64,000 bases of DNA from the NCBI RefSeq assembly GCF_009728485.1, contig NZ_VVIQ01000006.1, positions 62,001 to 126,000 on the forward strand. The letters are read 5' to 3'. Origin of the DNA: Prevotella vespertina. Its GTDB lineage: Bacteria; Bacteroidota; Bacteroidia; Bacteroidales; Bacteroidaceae. A program made the position numbers and the translations under genes. Below, in pieces: positions 1 to 9,354 of this stretch. Every line of letters starts with the position of its first letter. Positions within the stretch are counted from its first letter, which is position 1. The notes below the pieces were generated by a model, which worked only from the letters and a program-made list of their open reading frames with translations, did not search any database and was not told the origin of the DNA.

Positions 1-822
1 ATCGTACCAGCTTGCGGTGAATTACAGGAAGTGGATCGCCTAACGATACAAGAGTTTAAGGATGTCAAGGCAAAAGTAGAGGCTTATCTCGAAGTATTCA
101 AGTTCCGTGAGGCACAGAAGGAAGCGATGAACCTTGCGCGTATCGGTAATAAATACATCACAGAATGTGAACCATGGAAGGTTTGGAAGACTGATCCTAA
201 GCGTGTAGAGACAATTCTCTATATCTCACTTCAGCTCGTTGCAAACCTCAGTATCGCCTTCGAACCATTCTTGCCATTCTCTAGTAAGAAGCTACGTGAA
301 CTCATTAATATGACAGAGTACGACTGGAGTGAACTCGGCTCAACCGATCTCCTCCCTGCAGGTAAACAGCTGGCAGAACCAGAACTCCTCTTTGAGAAGA
401 TTGATGACGAGGCTATCGAGGCACAGCTCCACAAACTAGAAGAGACCAAGAAAGCCAATGAAGCTGCATCCTACAAGGCTGAACCAATTAAGAAGGAGAT
501 TCCTTTCGAAGACTTCGAGAAGCTCGATATCCGTGTAGGACATATCATCAAGTGCGAGAAAGTGAAGAAGAGTAAGAAGCTCCTAAAGTTCACTATCGAC
601 GATGGTTCAGGTGTTGAGCGCACCATCCTTAGTGGTATTGCAGCCTATTATGAGCCAGAGCAACTCACAGGTAAGGACGTTCTCTTCGTTGCCAACTTTG
701 CTCCTCGTAAGATGATGGGCATCGAGAGCCAAGGAATGATCCTCTCCGCTGTCAACTTCGACGGCTCACTCACGGTTACAACAACCATGAGCGAGGTGAA
801 ACCAGGTAGCCAGGTAGGATAG
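1..822 (+). CDS. metG: Methionyl-tRNA synthetase, C-terminal part (5' truncated by window)
   Basis: The reading frame is open from base 1 and ends at 820-822, so this is the last ~273 residues of a longer protein. The first half is the helical anticodon-binding region of class I MetRS (motifs ECEPWK and [12 protein letters not shown]). The last ~110 residues are a Trbp111/EMAP-type OB-fold tRNA-binding domain ([34 protein letters not shown]), found at the C terminus of many bacterial MetRS proteins. The enzyme charges tRNA-Met and initiator tRNA in the cytoplasm. The catalytic domain (HIGH, KMSKS) lies upstream of the window. Confidence 0.95.
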   Translation: MVPACGELQEVDRLTIQEFKDVKAKVEAYLEVFKFREAQKEAMNLARIGNKYITECEPWKVWKTDPKRVETILYISLQLVANLSIAFEPFLPFSSKKLRELINMTEYDWSELGSTDLLPAGKQLAEPELLFEKIDDEAIEAQLHKLEETKKANEAASYKAEPIKKEIPFEDFEKLDIRVGHIIKCEKVKKSKKLLKFTIDDGSGVERTILSGIAAYYEPEQLTGKDVLFVANFAPRKMMGIESQGMILSAVNFDGSLTVTTTMSEVKPGSQVG

Positions 823-869
823 GAGAAAGCCTCCTCCCTACCCTTCTTCATAAAGGGTAAAAATAGCAA

Positions 870-920
870 ATGCCCTCTTTTGTTTCCTATAACATAAGGT
901 TATGAAACAAAAGAGGGCAT
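870..920. terminator. Bidirectional terminator between metG and the lipoprotein gene
   Basis: A perfect 17-bp inverted repeat (arms 870-886 and 904-920) with a 17-nt loop that itself holds a small ataac/gttat stem. The arm outer half is GC-richer and the inner half is A/T-rich. It lies between two convergent genes. Confidence 0.85.
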
Positions 921-969
921 TCTTTATCCAGCACTTCTCTCACTGAAGAGGGGTGGCTAAGCCTGAGGC

Positions 970-1515
970 TTACTCAATCCTCACACTCTTTCCATCCTTA
1001 TAACAGGCGATGGTGCGATTACCTTTCTTATATATATCCTCATTGCCGGGCATATCCAACGTGAAGCCAGCAGCCTTGACTTGAGCTACAAGGTTATCGT
1101 ATGCAGGCTGATTGAATACTGCGATAATCATTGCGCCATCCTTGAAAGCAACGTAACTAGACACACCTTTGCGCATTGGCTTTGGATAATCCTCATACTT
1201 ATCAGCAGTGAGGAGCTTCGCTAAAGCACAATTCTTATAATACATCTTAGTGAACTTATCAAGTCGATAAACCTCATAGTTCGTTTTCAGCTTATAGCCA
1301 TACTTCTTGGTAATAGCAGCCGTCTTATCTGGATTCTGGAACATATCCAGTGCCTCAGCAATACTGATTACGTCCTTTATGGGTTCAACACTTACAACCG
1401 TATCAGTAGTTACAGGCTTCGAAGTGGGCTGTGTTGCACTTTGCTGCGTACCACAACTACTAAAACTAAAGACTGCCACAACAAGGGCAATTGCTATCCA
1501 TACATTCTTCTTCAT
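970..1515 (-). CDS. Hypothetical lipoprotein
   Basis: A 181-residue protein with a signal peptide and lipobox ending FSSC, so probably lipid-anchored in the envelope. I chose the MKKN start; an in-frame ATG two codons upstream (1521) is equally possible. The mature part starts with a Ser/Thr/Gln-rich linker, then a compact domain with no family I recognise. It is last in a leftward cluster, 59 bp after the ABC ATPase. It ends in a convergent terminator shared with metG. Confidence 0.75.
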   Translation of the reverse strand: MKKNVWIAIALVVAVFSFSSCGTQQSATQPTSKPVTTDTVVSVEPIKDVISIAEALDMFQNPDKTAAITKKYGYKLKTNYEVYRLDKFTKMYYKNCALAKLLTADKYEDYPKPMRKGVSSYVAFKDGAMIIAVFNQPAYDNLVAQVKAAGFTLDMPGNEDIYKKGNRTIACYKDGKSVRIE

Positions 1516-1574
1516 AATCATTCCTTATTTTGTCGTATTGATTCTTTCATGTTTAACTGACGATAAACACTATT

Positions 1575-2285
1575 CTATTTCCCGATTATCTCCTGCATCT
1601 CTTGCCTCACCTCAGTAGCTGTAACAGTATGCAATGAGCCTCCTTCTACCTCCAACAAGCAATCAGCAAAGCGCACAGCCAATTCCAAATCATGTGTAGA
1701 AAGCACGATGAGTTTATCTTTCTCATGCGCCATAGAGCGTAACAACTGAAAGGTCTCCGCCTTAGAAGGGAAATCAAGAAAGGCAGTTGGCTCATCAAGG
1801 AGTATGATGGGCGTTTCTTGTGCAAGTGCCTTTGCAATCATCACCTTTTGTCGCTCGCCATCAGAAAGCGTCTGAATCATCCTATGTCGAAGTGGTTCTA
1901 TCCCCACAGAGCGGATAGCATCATCAACAACTGCACAATCTTTAGCACGCAACTTACCAAAGAAACCTGTGTAAGGGGAACGCCCCAACCCAATAACTTC
2001 TGCCACTGTCAGATTCTGCACATCAGGCTTCTGTGTCAGAACAATGCTTATCTTTCGTGCCAATGCTTGCTGTGTAAAGGTCTCTATGCCTTGCCCATCT
2101 AATAGAAGGTTGCCCGATAGCTTTGGAAGAAAGCCTGTCAATGTCTTTAGGAGCGTAGACTTACCGACACCGTTCCGCCCTATTAAGCAATGTAATTGAC
2201 CGCTTTGCAACTCTACATTCACGTCGGAAACAAGTGCTTGCGAAGCCGTATAGCCTACTGATAGATGTGACAGGGAGATCTTCAT
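1575..2285 (-). CDS. ABC transporter ATP-binding protein (FecE/BtuD-like)
   Basis: A 236-residue single nucleotide-binding domain. Visible motifs: Walker A GRNGVGKST, signature LSDGERQKV, Walker B IILLDEPTAFLD, and a switch His in STHDLEL. The sequence style matches ATPases of siderophore, heme or cobalamin importers (COG1120). The ATG at 2285 is preferred; a longer start at 2300 would need TTG and would overlap the upstream gene. No permease or binding protein lies next to it. Instead it follows a YidE-type transporter by 7 bp, so its membrane partner is unknown. Confidence 0.85.
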   Translation of the reverse strand: MKISLSHLSVGYTASQALVSDVNVELQSGQLHCLIGRNGVGKSTLLKTLTGFLPKLSGNLLLDGQGIETFTQQALARKISIVLTQKPDVQNLTVAEVIGLGRSPYTGFFGKLRAKDCAVVDDAIRSVGIEPLRHRMIQTLSDGERQKVMIAKALAQETPIILLDEPTAFLDFPSKAETFQLLRSMAHEKDKLIVLSTHDLELAVRFADCLLEVEGGSLHTVTATEVRQEMQEIIGK

Positions 2286-2292
2286 AACGCCG

Positions 2293-3954
2293 TCAGACAA
2301 AGAACATCACCAGCACTTGGGCTATGATCACACGAATAAACATACCCAAAGGATAAACGGTTGCATAACTGATGTTGCTTGTTTCGCCATTAACGGTATC
2401 GTTGGCATAACCCAATGCCATAGGGTTTGCCATCGAGCCACATAGGATTCCACAGATAGTACCAAAGTCGAACTTCTTCATGCGGAGCGCAACAACACCC
2501 ACAATGATCACTGGTAGTACCGTAAGAACAAATCCTAAGCCTATCCAAAGTAAGCCTTCTGGACGCACAACCGTTGCTAAGAAGTCCTTACCTGCATCCA
2601 AACCGAGGCATGCAAGATAAAGGGCTAGTCCTAACTTACGCAACATCAACGATGCACTACGGGTGGCGTAAGCGATGAAGTGGAAACGAGGACCGAACGC
2701 ACCGATGAGGATTCCCATGATAATAGGACCTCCTGCAATTCCTAAATGGATGGGCGAATCCATACCAGGGAGCGTGAATGGGATTGTTCCTAACGCTAAA
2801 CCGAGCAGCATACCAAGGAAGATAATAGCCAAGTTAGGCTCATTGAGCGTCTTAACAGAGTTGCCCAAGAACTTCTCTGCATGGTCGATTGCTTCTGGCT
2901 GACCCACTAATGTGAGGCGATCGCCATAGCGCAAGACAAGATCTTCCGTCGCCAAGAGTTTGATATCACTACGGAGAACACGACTAACATTGACGTTATA
3001 AGCATCACGAAGGTGCAACTGACCAAGTCGCTTACCATTAAGAACGCTCTTTGACAATACTATCACACGGCTCTCCACCTTAGAGTCTAAGTGGTTCCAG
3101 TCCACTTGTTCCTTATTCAAGTCACGCTCCACACGCTTACCAAAGAGCAACTCCATCGCTGGCACTTCCTCTTTCTTCGTTGCCACAAGGAGGTTGTCAT
3201 TCGTCTTGAGTTCGGTTGTGCCCTTCGGTACAATCACTTCATCGCCACGCCAAATGCGCGAGATAATAAACTTGCGATGCGTGCCCTGCGCTATGTCAGC
3301 AATATACTTACCATTGATAGCAGGGTTGACTACAACGAATTGACCAATAAAGGTATGGTCGTCACTGCTACCACTCTTCACCTCCAAATCGCTGGGCTTG
3401 ACAAAGAACTTACGGATGAATATCATTGCAAAGATAACACCAACAACACCGAGTGGATAGGTAACAGCCGTTGCTAACGCAGCTCTAGCACCGCTCACAC
3501 CCACATGCTGCAACGCTTGCTGACCTGCACCGAGGGCTGGCGTATTCGTGGTTGCACCGCAAAGAATACCTATCATATCCGACATGGGCACCTTCATGAT
3601 ATACGTAAGGGCTACTGCCATTGCCGTACCAAGGATGATGACTGCCAGAGACCAGATATTAAACGAGGTTCCCTCATGCCTGAAGGAACCAAAGAAGTTA
3701 GGTCCCACGTGCAAGCCTAAGGTATAAACGAAGATAACCAAGCCGAACGTCTCACAATAGTTGAGCATTTGGTCGTCTACCTTCAAGCCGAGACTTCCCA
3801 CAGCGATACCAAAGAAGAATACAAAGGCAACGCCTAACGAGATACCAGCAAACTTTATCTTACCCAAGCCGAGACCAACAGCACAAATGAGCGATATAAC
3901 TACTACGCCTTGAAGCGCTGAAGGAATGGAGAAGAGTCCATTGATCCAATCCAT
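2293..3954 (-). CDS. YidE/YbjL (AspT-type) transporter with two RCK_C domains
   Basis: A 553-residue membrane protein. An N-terminal block of ~5 helices (residues ~10-175) is followed by two cytoplasmic TrkA_C/RCK_C domains (~200-365), then a second helix block (~375-553). This two-repeat layout is that of the aspartate-alanine exchanger superfamily (AAEX), putative transporters usually called YidE or YbjL. Both membrane halves carry the family's small-residue motif (GILCGATTNTPALGA; GILCGSMANPMALGY). The substrate cannot be deduced. It sits between pyridoxal kinase (25 bp upstream) and the ABC ATPase (7 bp downstream), so probably one transcript. Confidence 0.85.
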   Translation of the reverse strand: MDWINGLFSIPSALQGVVVISLICAVGLGLGKIKFAGISLGVAFVFFFGIAVGSLGLKVDDQMLNYCETFGLVIFVYTLGLHVGPNFFGSFRHEGTSFNIWSLAVIILGTAMAVALTYIMKVPMSDMIGILCGATTNTPALGAGQQALQHVGVSGARAALATAVTYPLGVVGVIFAMIFIRKFFVKPSDLEVKSGSSDDHTFIGQFVVVNPAINGKYIADIAQGTHRKFIISRIWRGDEVIVPKGTTELKTNDNLLVATKKEEVPAMELLFGKRVERDLNKEQVDWNHLDSKVESRVIVLSKSVLNGKRLGQLHLRDAYNVNVSRVLRSDIKLLATEDLVLRYGDRLTLVGQPEAIDHAEKFLGNSVKTLNEPNLAIIFLGMLLGLALGTIPFTLPGMDSPIHLGIAGGPIIMGILIGAFGPRFHFIAYATRSASLMLRKLGLALYLACLGLDAGKDFLATVVRPEGLLWIGLGFVLTVLPVIIVGVVALRMKKFDFGTICGILCGSMANPMALGYANDTVNGETSNISYATVYPLGMFIRVIIAQVLVMFFV

Positions 3955-3979
3955 ATTATCGTTGTTTAGTTGTTATCCT

Positions 3980-4798
3980 TTATAATAATCCTAAGTATTG
4001 CTCCAAAGGGATTCCCCTGTTCTTATCCTCGTTATCCTTATTACGATCTATCAGTGCGTAAACGCCATCCATCGCCTTTTGTGTACTAGGAATGAGCAGT
4101 TCGCCATCCAGTAAGTGACCAATAAGAATAGCTGAGAAGATATCGCCTGTCCCTGGGAAATGGACGGGGATTTCGGTATAAGGGAGACTGAAATACTTAT
4201 CTGTTACATGATTATACCCCGCTACGGAAGGCGTACCATCAATAAGAATGGAGGTGATTAATGCCGACTTCGTTCCTATCAAACGCAATCCATCAAGCAA
4301 ACGCTTCGCCTCATCGAAGTCTACTCCATCTGTATTAAACTTGCTCGATGTGAGGTAACAAGCCTCCGTGTAATTAGGGAAAGTGAGATCGGCAACGCTT
4401 ATCATCTCACGCATTGAGTTGATAGTAGCAGCCGTCACACCGTTATAGAGCTTCCCTTCATCGCCCATTATCGGGTCAACAAAGATGGTTGTGCCGCGTG
4501 CAGCTTGCTCACGACAATAGGCTGAAACTAATTGCGCCTGACGTTCTGATGCGATAAAGCCCGTCGCTATCGCATCGAAACTGAAACCTAATTCCTTCCA
4601 AACAGGGAATACATCCTTGATATAATCAGTTGTCTCTAAGATCTTAAACTTACCATAGTCGAGCGTATTTGAGACCAATGCCGTAGGAAGGTTATACACG
4701 GGATGCCCCAAATAAGACAAGATAGGCAGCATTGCGGCTGTAGCCACTTTGCCATATCCTGCCATGTCATTGATAAGAAGTATATGTTTCTTACTCAT
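3980..4798 (-). CDS. Pyridoxal/pyridoxamine kinase (PdxY/PdxK family)
   Basis: A 272-residue ribokinase-fold enzyme that phosphorylates B6 vitamers to pyridoxal phosphate in the salvage pathway. Evidence: the N-terminal INDMAGYGK substrate motif, FVDPIMGDEGKLY, and the anion-hole/catalytic-base motif PGTGD near residue 215. Length is normal for the family. It is the first gene of a leftward cluster, with a good -7 box ~25 bp upstream of the start. Annotation as PdxY versus PdxK is not settled, so no symbol is given. Confidence 0.88.
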   Translation of the reverse strand: MSKKHILLINDMAGYGKVATAAMLPILSYLGHPVYNLPTALVSNTLDYGKFKILETTDYIKDVFPVWKELGFSFDAIATGFIASERQAQLVSAYCREQAARGTTIFVDPIMGDEGKLYNGVTAATINSMREMISVADLTFPNYTEACYLTSSKFNTDGVDFDEAKRLLDGLRLIGTKSALITSILIDGTPSVAGYNHVTDKYFSLPYTEIPVHFPGTGDIFSAILIGHLLDGELLIPSTQKAMDGVYALIDRNKDNEDKNRGIPLEQYLGLL

Positions 4799-4821
4799 TA
4801 ATTATGTTGGTTAATGGACTA

Positions 4822-4829
4822 CAAAGGTA
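4822..4829 (-). promoter_or_regulatory. -7 promoter box for the pyridoxal kinase cluster
   Basis: TACCTTTG on the minus strand fits the Bacteroidota -7 consensus TAnnTTTG and lies 24-31 bp before the start codon. Confidence 0.6.
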
Positions 4830-4954
4830 GTGTAAACCGCATGAACGGCAAAATAAAAACCCCATAAATAACGTGTTGACACGAGTTGACAAGTGTATGA
4901 GCTGACAAGTGAACAAGTGGTTAGTTCCGTTAGATAGGCTACCCGACACACCCC

Positions 4955-5611
4955 CTAAAAGTTATAGCTAACAGCCAAGAAGACGCCATGCATGCACTTC
5001 TTCTTCGGATAGAAGTCATTGAATCGGACGTTGTCATAGACCAGATTGCGCCGCAGGGCATACGTATCAAGAGTAGAGAACTTATAGCCAGTCCAAATGC
5101 TCATATCACCAACATCGACGCTCAGTCCCAGCTTGCAATCGAAGGCATACCACGTACCCTTACTCGTATGGACATTCACCACATCCTTTGGTAGGTTGTA
5201 ATTACCCAACAAGTCAACAAAGACATTACCCAAAGGTATATTCATCATAAAGCCTGGTTCAGCAAATAACTTCAGCTTCGCATCAGCTATCTTCAATACA
5301 GTTGGAGACACAAGACGCAGCGAAGGACGAAGGAAGAAGTCCTCCGCTTCTCTATAGTCTGACGAGACTATCCATCCATTGCCTTCGGGGACTCCATGAT
5401 AAGAAACCTGCTTCCACATTCCCACCGATGCACCCACGCCCACATAAGGGGTAAACATTCGATGATAGGAAAAATCTACTTGCCAAGTGCCTTGTAAGGT
5501 TAGTTCGCCCCCCAATGCGATACTATTCTTATTAAACGAGTCATCGCCTTGGGCACTCGCAACTAGCACGCAGCCTAACAAATAGAGTAACGTTAGAATC
5601 TTCTTCATCAT
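4955..5611 (-). CDS. Putative outer-membrane beta-barrel protein
   Basis: A 218-residue protein beginning MMKKILTLLYLLG with a signal peptide that ends near VASAQ. The remainder alternates polar and hydrophobic residues with many Tyr/Phe/Trp and ends in an aromatic residue (AVSYNF), as in small outer-membrane barrels. No specific family is recognised. The start at 5611 is chosen because an upstream in-frame codon has no signal peptide directly after it, and because the -7 box (5634-5642) would be too close. Monocistronic, reading leftwards. Confidence 0.7.
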   Translation of the reverse strand: MMKKILTLLYLLGCVLVASAQGDDSFNKNSIALGGELTLQGTWQVDFSYHRMFTPYVGVGASVGMWKQVSYHGVPEGNGWIVSSDYREAEDFFLRPSLRLVSPTVLKIADAKLKLFAEPGFMMNIPLGNVFVDLLGNYNLPKDVVNVHTSKGTWYAFDCKLGLSVDVGDMSIWTGYKFSTLDTYALRRNLVYDNVRFNDFYPKKKCMHGVFLAVSYNF

Positions 5612-5633
5612 ATTTTGTCGAATTAAGTCAGGT

Positions 5634-5642
5634 GCAAAGGTA
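5634..5642 (-). promoter_or_regulatory. -7 promoter box for the outer-membrane protein
   Basis: TACCTTTGC on the minus strand, ~23 bp upstream of the start at 5611. Confidence 0.6.
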
Positions 5643-5798
5643 AACAAATAATACCTATTTCTATTTCATCATACCCTACTTAATGACCATACAACCGCCC
5701 TACCCATCGTTTCTAACGTGTTTCCACTTCGATTATAACCCTTTCGAGGATGATTCCTTATATGCGTTCAGCTTGTTATTCCCCTACCTCCGAGTTGC

Positions 5799-6159
5799 CA
5801 CGCACGTGTGTTCCGTTCGTTACGCACGTATGTTTCAATCGCTATACACGTATGATTCATTCGTTATACGCCTATGTTTCATCTCTTATATACGTGTGCT
5901 TTATTCGTTTCATCATGAAGAGACACAAGTTTCATCGTGAAGAGACACAAGTTTCATCATGATGAGACATAAACTTCACCATGGTGAAGATAACAAAACA
6001 TACGTGAGAAAAAGACGCAAAGCATAGGAGAAAGCAATCGAAGACAGGCGAGAAACGAAAGGGAATCGTATGATGCAAGACGGGGATACGGGGGAGAAAG
6101 AACAATGAGAAAGGGCAATGGGCAGGAGGAAGCGGGGCAGTTGCGGGAAACGAAACAGC
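5799..6159. repeat. Long 22-bp-period intergenic array (about 16 units)
   Basis: Read in steps of 22 from 5799, successive units align while their sequence drifts. Units at 5799, 5821, 5843, 5865 and 5887 are of the type TACGCACGTATGTTTC. Units at 5909, 5931, 5953 and 5975 begin TTCATCATGA or TTCACCATGG. Later units keep GAGAAA at 6006, 6028, 6050 and 6094, exactly 22 bp apart. The GA-motif phase runs on through the change of unit type (5920, 5942, 5964, 5986, 6008, 6030, 6052, 6096). From ~6000 the plus strand is strongly purine-rich. No spacers, so not CRISPR. Confidence 0.85.
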
Positions 6160-6183
6160 CCGCTACCAAAGGGTAACGGGCTG
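6156..6183 (-). terminator. Probable secDF terminator
   Basis: Inverted repeat CAGCCCG (6156-6162) / CGGGCTG (6177-6183) with an inner tacc/ggta pairing, 46 bp after the secDF stop. The T-tract on the minus strand is short. Confidence 0.6.
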
Positions 6184-6228
6184 CTTATATATATAAGGTG
6201 TAAACCTTATCTGTTTTTGACCTATTGA

Positions 6229-9200
6229 TTAAGCCTCTACAGGAGCTTCTGCAAGTTCGTGTGAACGCTTTTCAATCTTCTTACCTAATACGAGGTAAGC
6301 AACTGGAGATGCGATGAAGATTGAACTCAAAGTACCGATGATGATACCAATAATCATTGCGAATGAGAAGCTGCGGATGCTATCACCACCGAGGATGAAG
6401 ATAGATACGAGCACAATCAATGTAGAGACTGACGTATTGATAGTACGTGAGAGGGTCTGGTTGATAGAGTCGTTAAATATCTTCTGAATATCCGCCTTAC
6501 CGAGAGTGTGCTGATGTTTGCGCAGGTTCTCACGGATACGGTCATATACAACCACCGTATCGTTGATATCGTAACCGATAACGGTCAAGATGGCACCGAT
6601 AAAGGTCTGATCGATCTCGAGAGAGAAGCCTATCCATCCATAACATAACGAGAAGCAACCGATAACGATAGTGGTATCGAGGACAAGTCCTACTATTGAA
6701 CCAACAGAGAAACCGATATTGCGGAATCGTAAGAGGATGTAGAGGAAGATGAAGAAGATAGCCAGTAAGACGCTCATGAACGCATTGTAGGTAATGTTCT
6801 TTGCGATAGAAGGACCCACCTTTGCGCTCTGGATGATAGAACCACCCTCACGAATGTCTGGATTCTTGAAGTTCGCTACACTTGCCTGACTAACGAAGCC
6901 ACCCTTCTTCAACGCATTGTAGAGAATAGTCTCTGCCTTGTCGTCTTCCATTGGGTCGTTAGAATCGATGTTATAGTTGGTTGAGATACGAACAGTCTTA
7001 CCATCTGTACCAAGTGCGATAACACTGGTTGTAGCTGGTTTACCTGCGTTCTCGCCCACTGTGTTGACGAATGCATTAGTCATCACCTTACGTACATCCT
7101 CAACCTGTGTTGGCTTATTCAGTGTGACAACATAGTTGCGACCACCAGTGAAGTCGATACTACGGCTCAAACCACGTACTACGAAACTACCGATACATAC
7201 CAATACTGCAATGCCCCAGACTGCGAATGTAGTCTTATACATTGAGAGGAAGTGGTAGTTCTTATCCTGCATGAAGTTCTTAGAGAAGGCGGTTGTAAAT
7301 GTCTGATTCAACCACTTATCCTTACCAACGCGGTTCTCGAATACGATACGTGTGAGGAATACGGCGGTGAAGAAAGAGATTACAAGACCGATGATCCATG
7401 TTGTTGCGAAACCACGGATAGGACCCGTACCTGTAACAAGGAGGATAACACCTGTGATGAGTGAGGTGAGGTTAGAGTCGAAGATAGCAGAGAATGCGTT
7501 ACTATAACCTTCCTTCAGAGCTTGCTTCATACCCTTGCCGAGCTTCAGCTCTTCCTTGATACGTTCATAGATAAGCACGTTAGCATCCACGGCTGTACCC
7601 AAGGTCAACACGATACCAGCAATACCTGGCATAGTCAATGCCGACTGGAAGGATGCTAGGACACCCAAGGTGAAGAAGAGGTTGGCAAGCAATGCCAAGT
7701 TAGCCATCATACCTGGGATGAAGTTATACATCAGAATCATGTAGAGCATGAGCAATACAAAGGCGATTGCAAATGATACAAGACCTTGATGGATAGACTG
7801 CGCACCCAATGTAGGACCAACTACTTCCTCCTGTACTATCTTAGCAGGTGCAGGCATACGACCTGACTCCAATGTGTTTGCTAAGTCTTTTGTATCCTCA
7901 ATCGTGAAGTTACCAGAGATAGATGACTGACCACCTGTGATCTCACCATTTACACGAGGAGCAGAATATACTACGCCATCCAATACGATAGCAATAGCCT
8001 TACCAACATTTGCCTTCGTAAGAGCTGCCCACTCACGAGCACCTTCTGAGTTCATAGTCATGCTAACCTCAGGGCGACCAAACTGGTCGAACTGGTCTTT
8101 GGCATCTGTAACAACGTCACCTTCCAATGGTGCACGACCGTCAGAGGTTGTGACTTTCAAGGCGTGAAGTGCATATACGTTCTTCTGCTGTAAGCCTTCA
8201 GCTGGCTTTGCACTCCAAAGGAGTTTCAAGTTGCTAGGCAATACTTGCTTTGCAAGCTGACTATGGATGAGCTTATTAATAGCTGCTGTGTCACGCACAT
8301 TTGCATAACCTACGAGGCTCAAGCCCTCGCCTGGCACAGTCTGTAACATTGAGAGTAATGGGTGTTGCTTCTTAGCAGCAGCCAAAGCAGCTGACTCTGT
8401 TGATGTGGCAGAGTTCTTACCTGCATTCAATGTTAGTTTAGCGTCTTTGTTAGGCTTTGCAGCTTTCGTAGAATCCTTTGCTGTAGCATCGCTCTTTGAA
8501 TCACCATTAGCTAAACGCTGGTCGAGCTGGGCTAGGTAAGGAGCTACCTCTTGGCTGTTGTAAGTCTCCCAGAACTCTAGATTAGCTGAACCCTGAAGGA
8601 GTTTACGCATACGCTCAGGCTCACGAATACCAGGCATCTCAACCATCAAGCGACCTTCCTGACCTTCCAACTTTTGGATGTTAGGCTGAACTACGCCATA
8701 CTGGTCAATACGATTGGTAACAACGTTGTAAGAGTTATCGATGGCTGAAGCAACTTCCTCACGGAGAGCCTTCTCAACATCTGCATCAGAACTCTGTGTT
8801 GTAACCTTGCCTTTCAACTGCTGTGTTGCAAAGACTTCTGCTAGCTTATGACCTGGAGCTACCTTGTGGTAAGCATCAACGAAAAGACTGATAAAGTCCT
8901 TCTGACTTGTCATCTCTTCCTTCTTTGCCTCCGCCATAGCTTTCTGATAAGCAACATCCTGCTTGTGGTCAGCCAACACGTCAACAACATCAGGTACTGA
9001 AATCTCAAGTACAACGTTCATACCACCTTTCAAGTCAAGACCTAGACCGATCTGTGTTTCAAGGCACTTCTGGTAAGAGTAGATACCCAAGTACTTAACA
9101 GAATCTTTATAATCCTGTCGCGCAATAGGGTCTTTAATCTCCGCTGCCTTGCTATCGTAGTAGCTTGTCGCCACTGAGAAAGACAGGTAGAAGATACTTG

Positions 9201-9249
9201 CGAGCGTCAACAAGACTGATACGCAAATTACTAATCCTTTGTTTTGCAT
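6229..9249 (-). CDS. secDF: Protein translocase SecD-SecF fusion
   Basis: A 1006-residue fusion of SecD (residues ~1-640) and SecF (~670-990). It is the inner-membrane partner of SecYEG that uses the proton gradient to pull preproteins out on the periplasmic side. Seen: an N-terminal TM helix, the SecD signature GLDLKGGMNVVLEI, a long periplasmic P1 region with a low-complexity Ala/Lys insert (~260-300), GMPG-like GVVYSAP and ESGRMPAP, the DANVLIYERI motif, then SecF signatures IDFTGGRNYVV and YDINDTVVVYDRI. The fused form is typical of Bacteroidota. Single gene with its own promoter. Confidence 0.97.
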   Translation of the reverse strand: MQNKGLVICVSVLLTLASIFYLSFSVATSYYDSKAAEIKDPIARQDYKDSVKYLGIYSYQKCLETQIGLGLDLKGGMNVVLEISVPDVVDVLADHKQDVAYQKAMAEAKKEEMTSQKDFISLFVDAYHKVAPGHKLAEVFATQQLKGKVTTQSSDADVEKALREEVASAIDNSYNVVTNRIDQYGVVQPNIQKLEGQEGRLMVEMPGIREPERMRKLLQGSANLEFWETYNSQEVAPYLAQLDQRLANGDSKSDATAKDSTKAAKPNKDAKLTLNAGKNSATSTESAALAAAKKQHPLLSMLQTVPGEGLSLVGYANVRDTAAINKLIHSQLAKQVLPSNLKLLWSAKPAEGLQQKNVYALHALKVTTSDGRAPLEGDVVTDAKDQFDQFGRPEVSMTMNSEGAREWAALTKANVGKAIAIVLDGVVYSAPRVNGEITGGQSSISGNFTIEDTKDLANTLESGRMPAPAKIVQEEVVGPTLGAQSIHQGLVSFAIAFVLLMLYMILMYNFIPGMMANLALLANLFFTLGVLASFQSALTMPGIAGIVLTLGTAVDANVLIYERIKEELKLGKGMKQALKEGYSNAFSAIFDSNLTSLITGVILLVTGTGPIRGFATTWIIGLVISFFTAVFLTRIVFENRVGKDKWLNQTFTTAFSKNFMQDKNYHFLSMYKTTFAVWGIAVLVCIGSFVVRGLSRSIDFTGGRNYVVTLNKPTQVEDVRKVMTNAFVNTVGENAGKPATTSVIALGTDGKTVRISTNYNIDSNDPMEDDKAETILYNALKKGGFVSQASVANFKNPDIREGGSIIQSAKVGPSIAKNITYNAFMSVLLAIFFIFLYILLRFRNIGFSVGSIVGLVLDTTIVIGCFSLCYGWIGFSLEIDQTFIGAILTVIGYDINDTVVVYDRIRENLRKHQHTLGKADIQKIFNDSINQTLSRTINTSVSTLIVLVSIFILGGDSIRSFSFAMIIGIIIGTLSSIFIASPVAYLVLGKKIEKRSHELAEAPVEA

Positions 9250-9296
9250 TTTATTTGATTGTATTTAATTATAGTTTCGCTACGCTTAATAGACGT

Positions 9297-9305
9297 GCAA
9301 AGATA
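9297..9305 (-). promoter_or_regulatory. -7 promoter box for secDF
   Basis: TATCTTTGC on the minus strand, 48 bp upstream of the secDF start. Confidence 0.6.
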
Positions 9306-9354
9306 AGCATTTTCTCACACTTTGGGAAATTTACACCTTATAAATGTGTGCTTT

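Noticed and set aside
4870..4920. TTGACA/CTGACA words resembling another 22-bp array
   Set aside because: Spacings are 10 and 16 bp, and a 22-bp alignment gives only chance-level matches.
5799..6159. CRISPR array
   Set aside because: Units follow one another with no spacers, the unit is only 22 bp and its sequence drifts; no cas genes are near.
5683..6169. Short open frames on both strands in the secDF downstream gap
   Set aside because: They are formed by the 22-bp repeat units, have no promoter or protein-like composition, and overlap one another.
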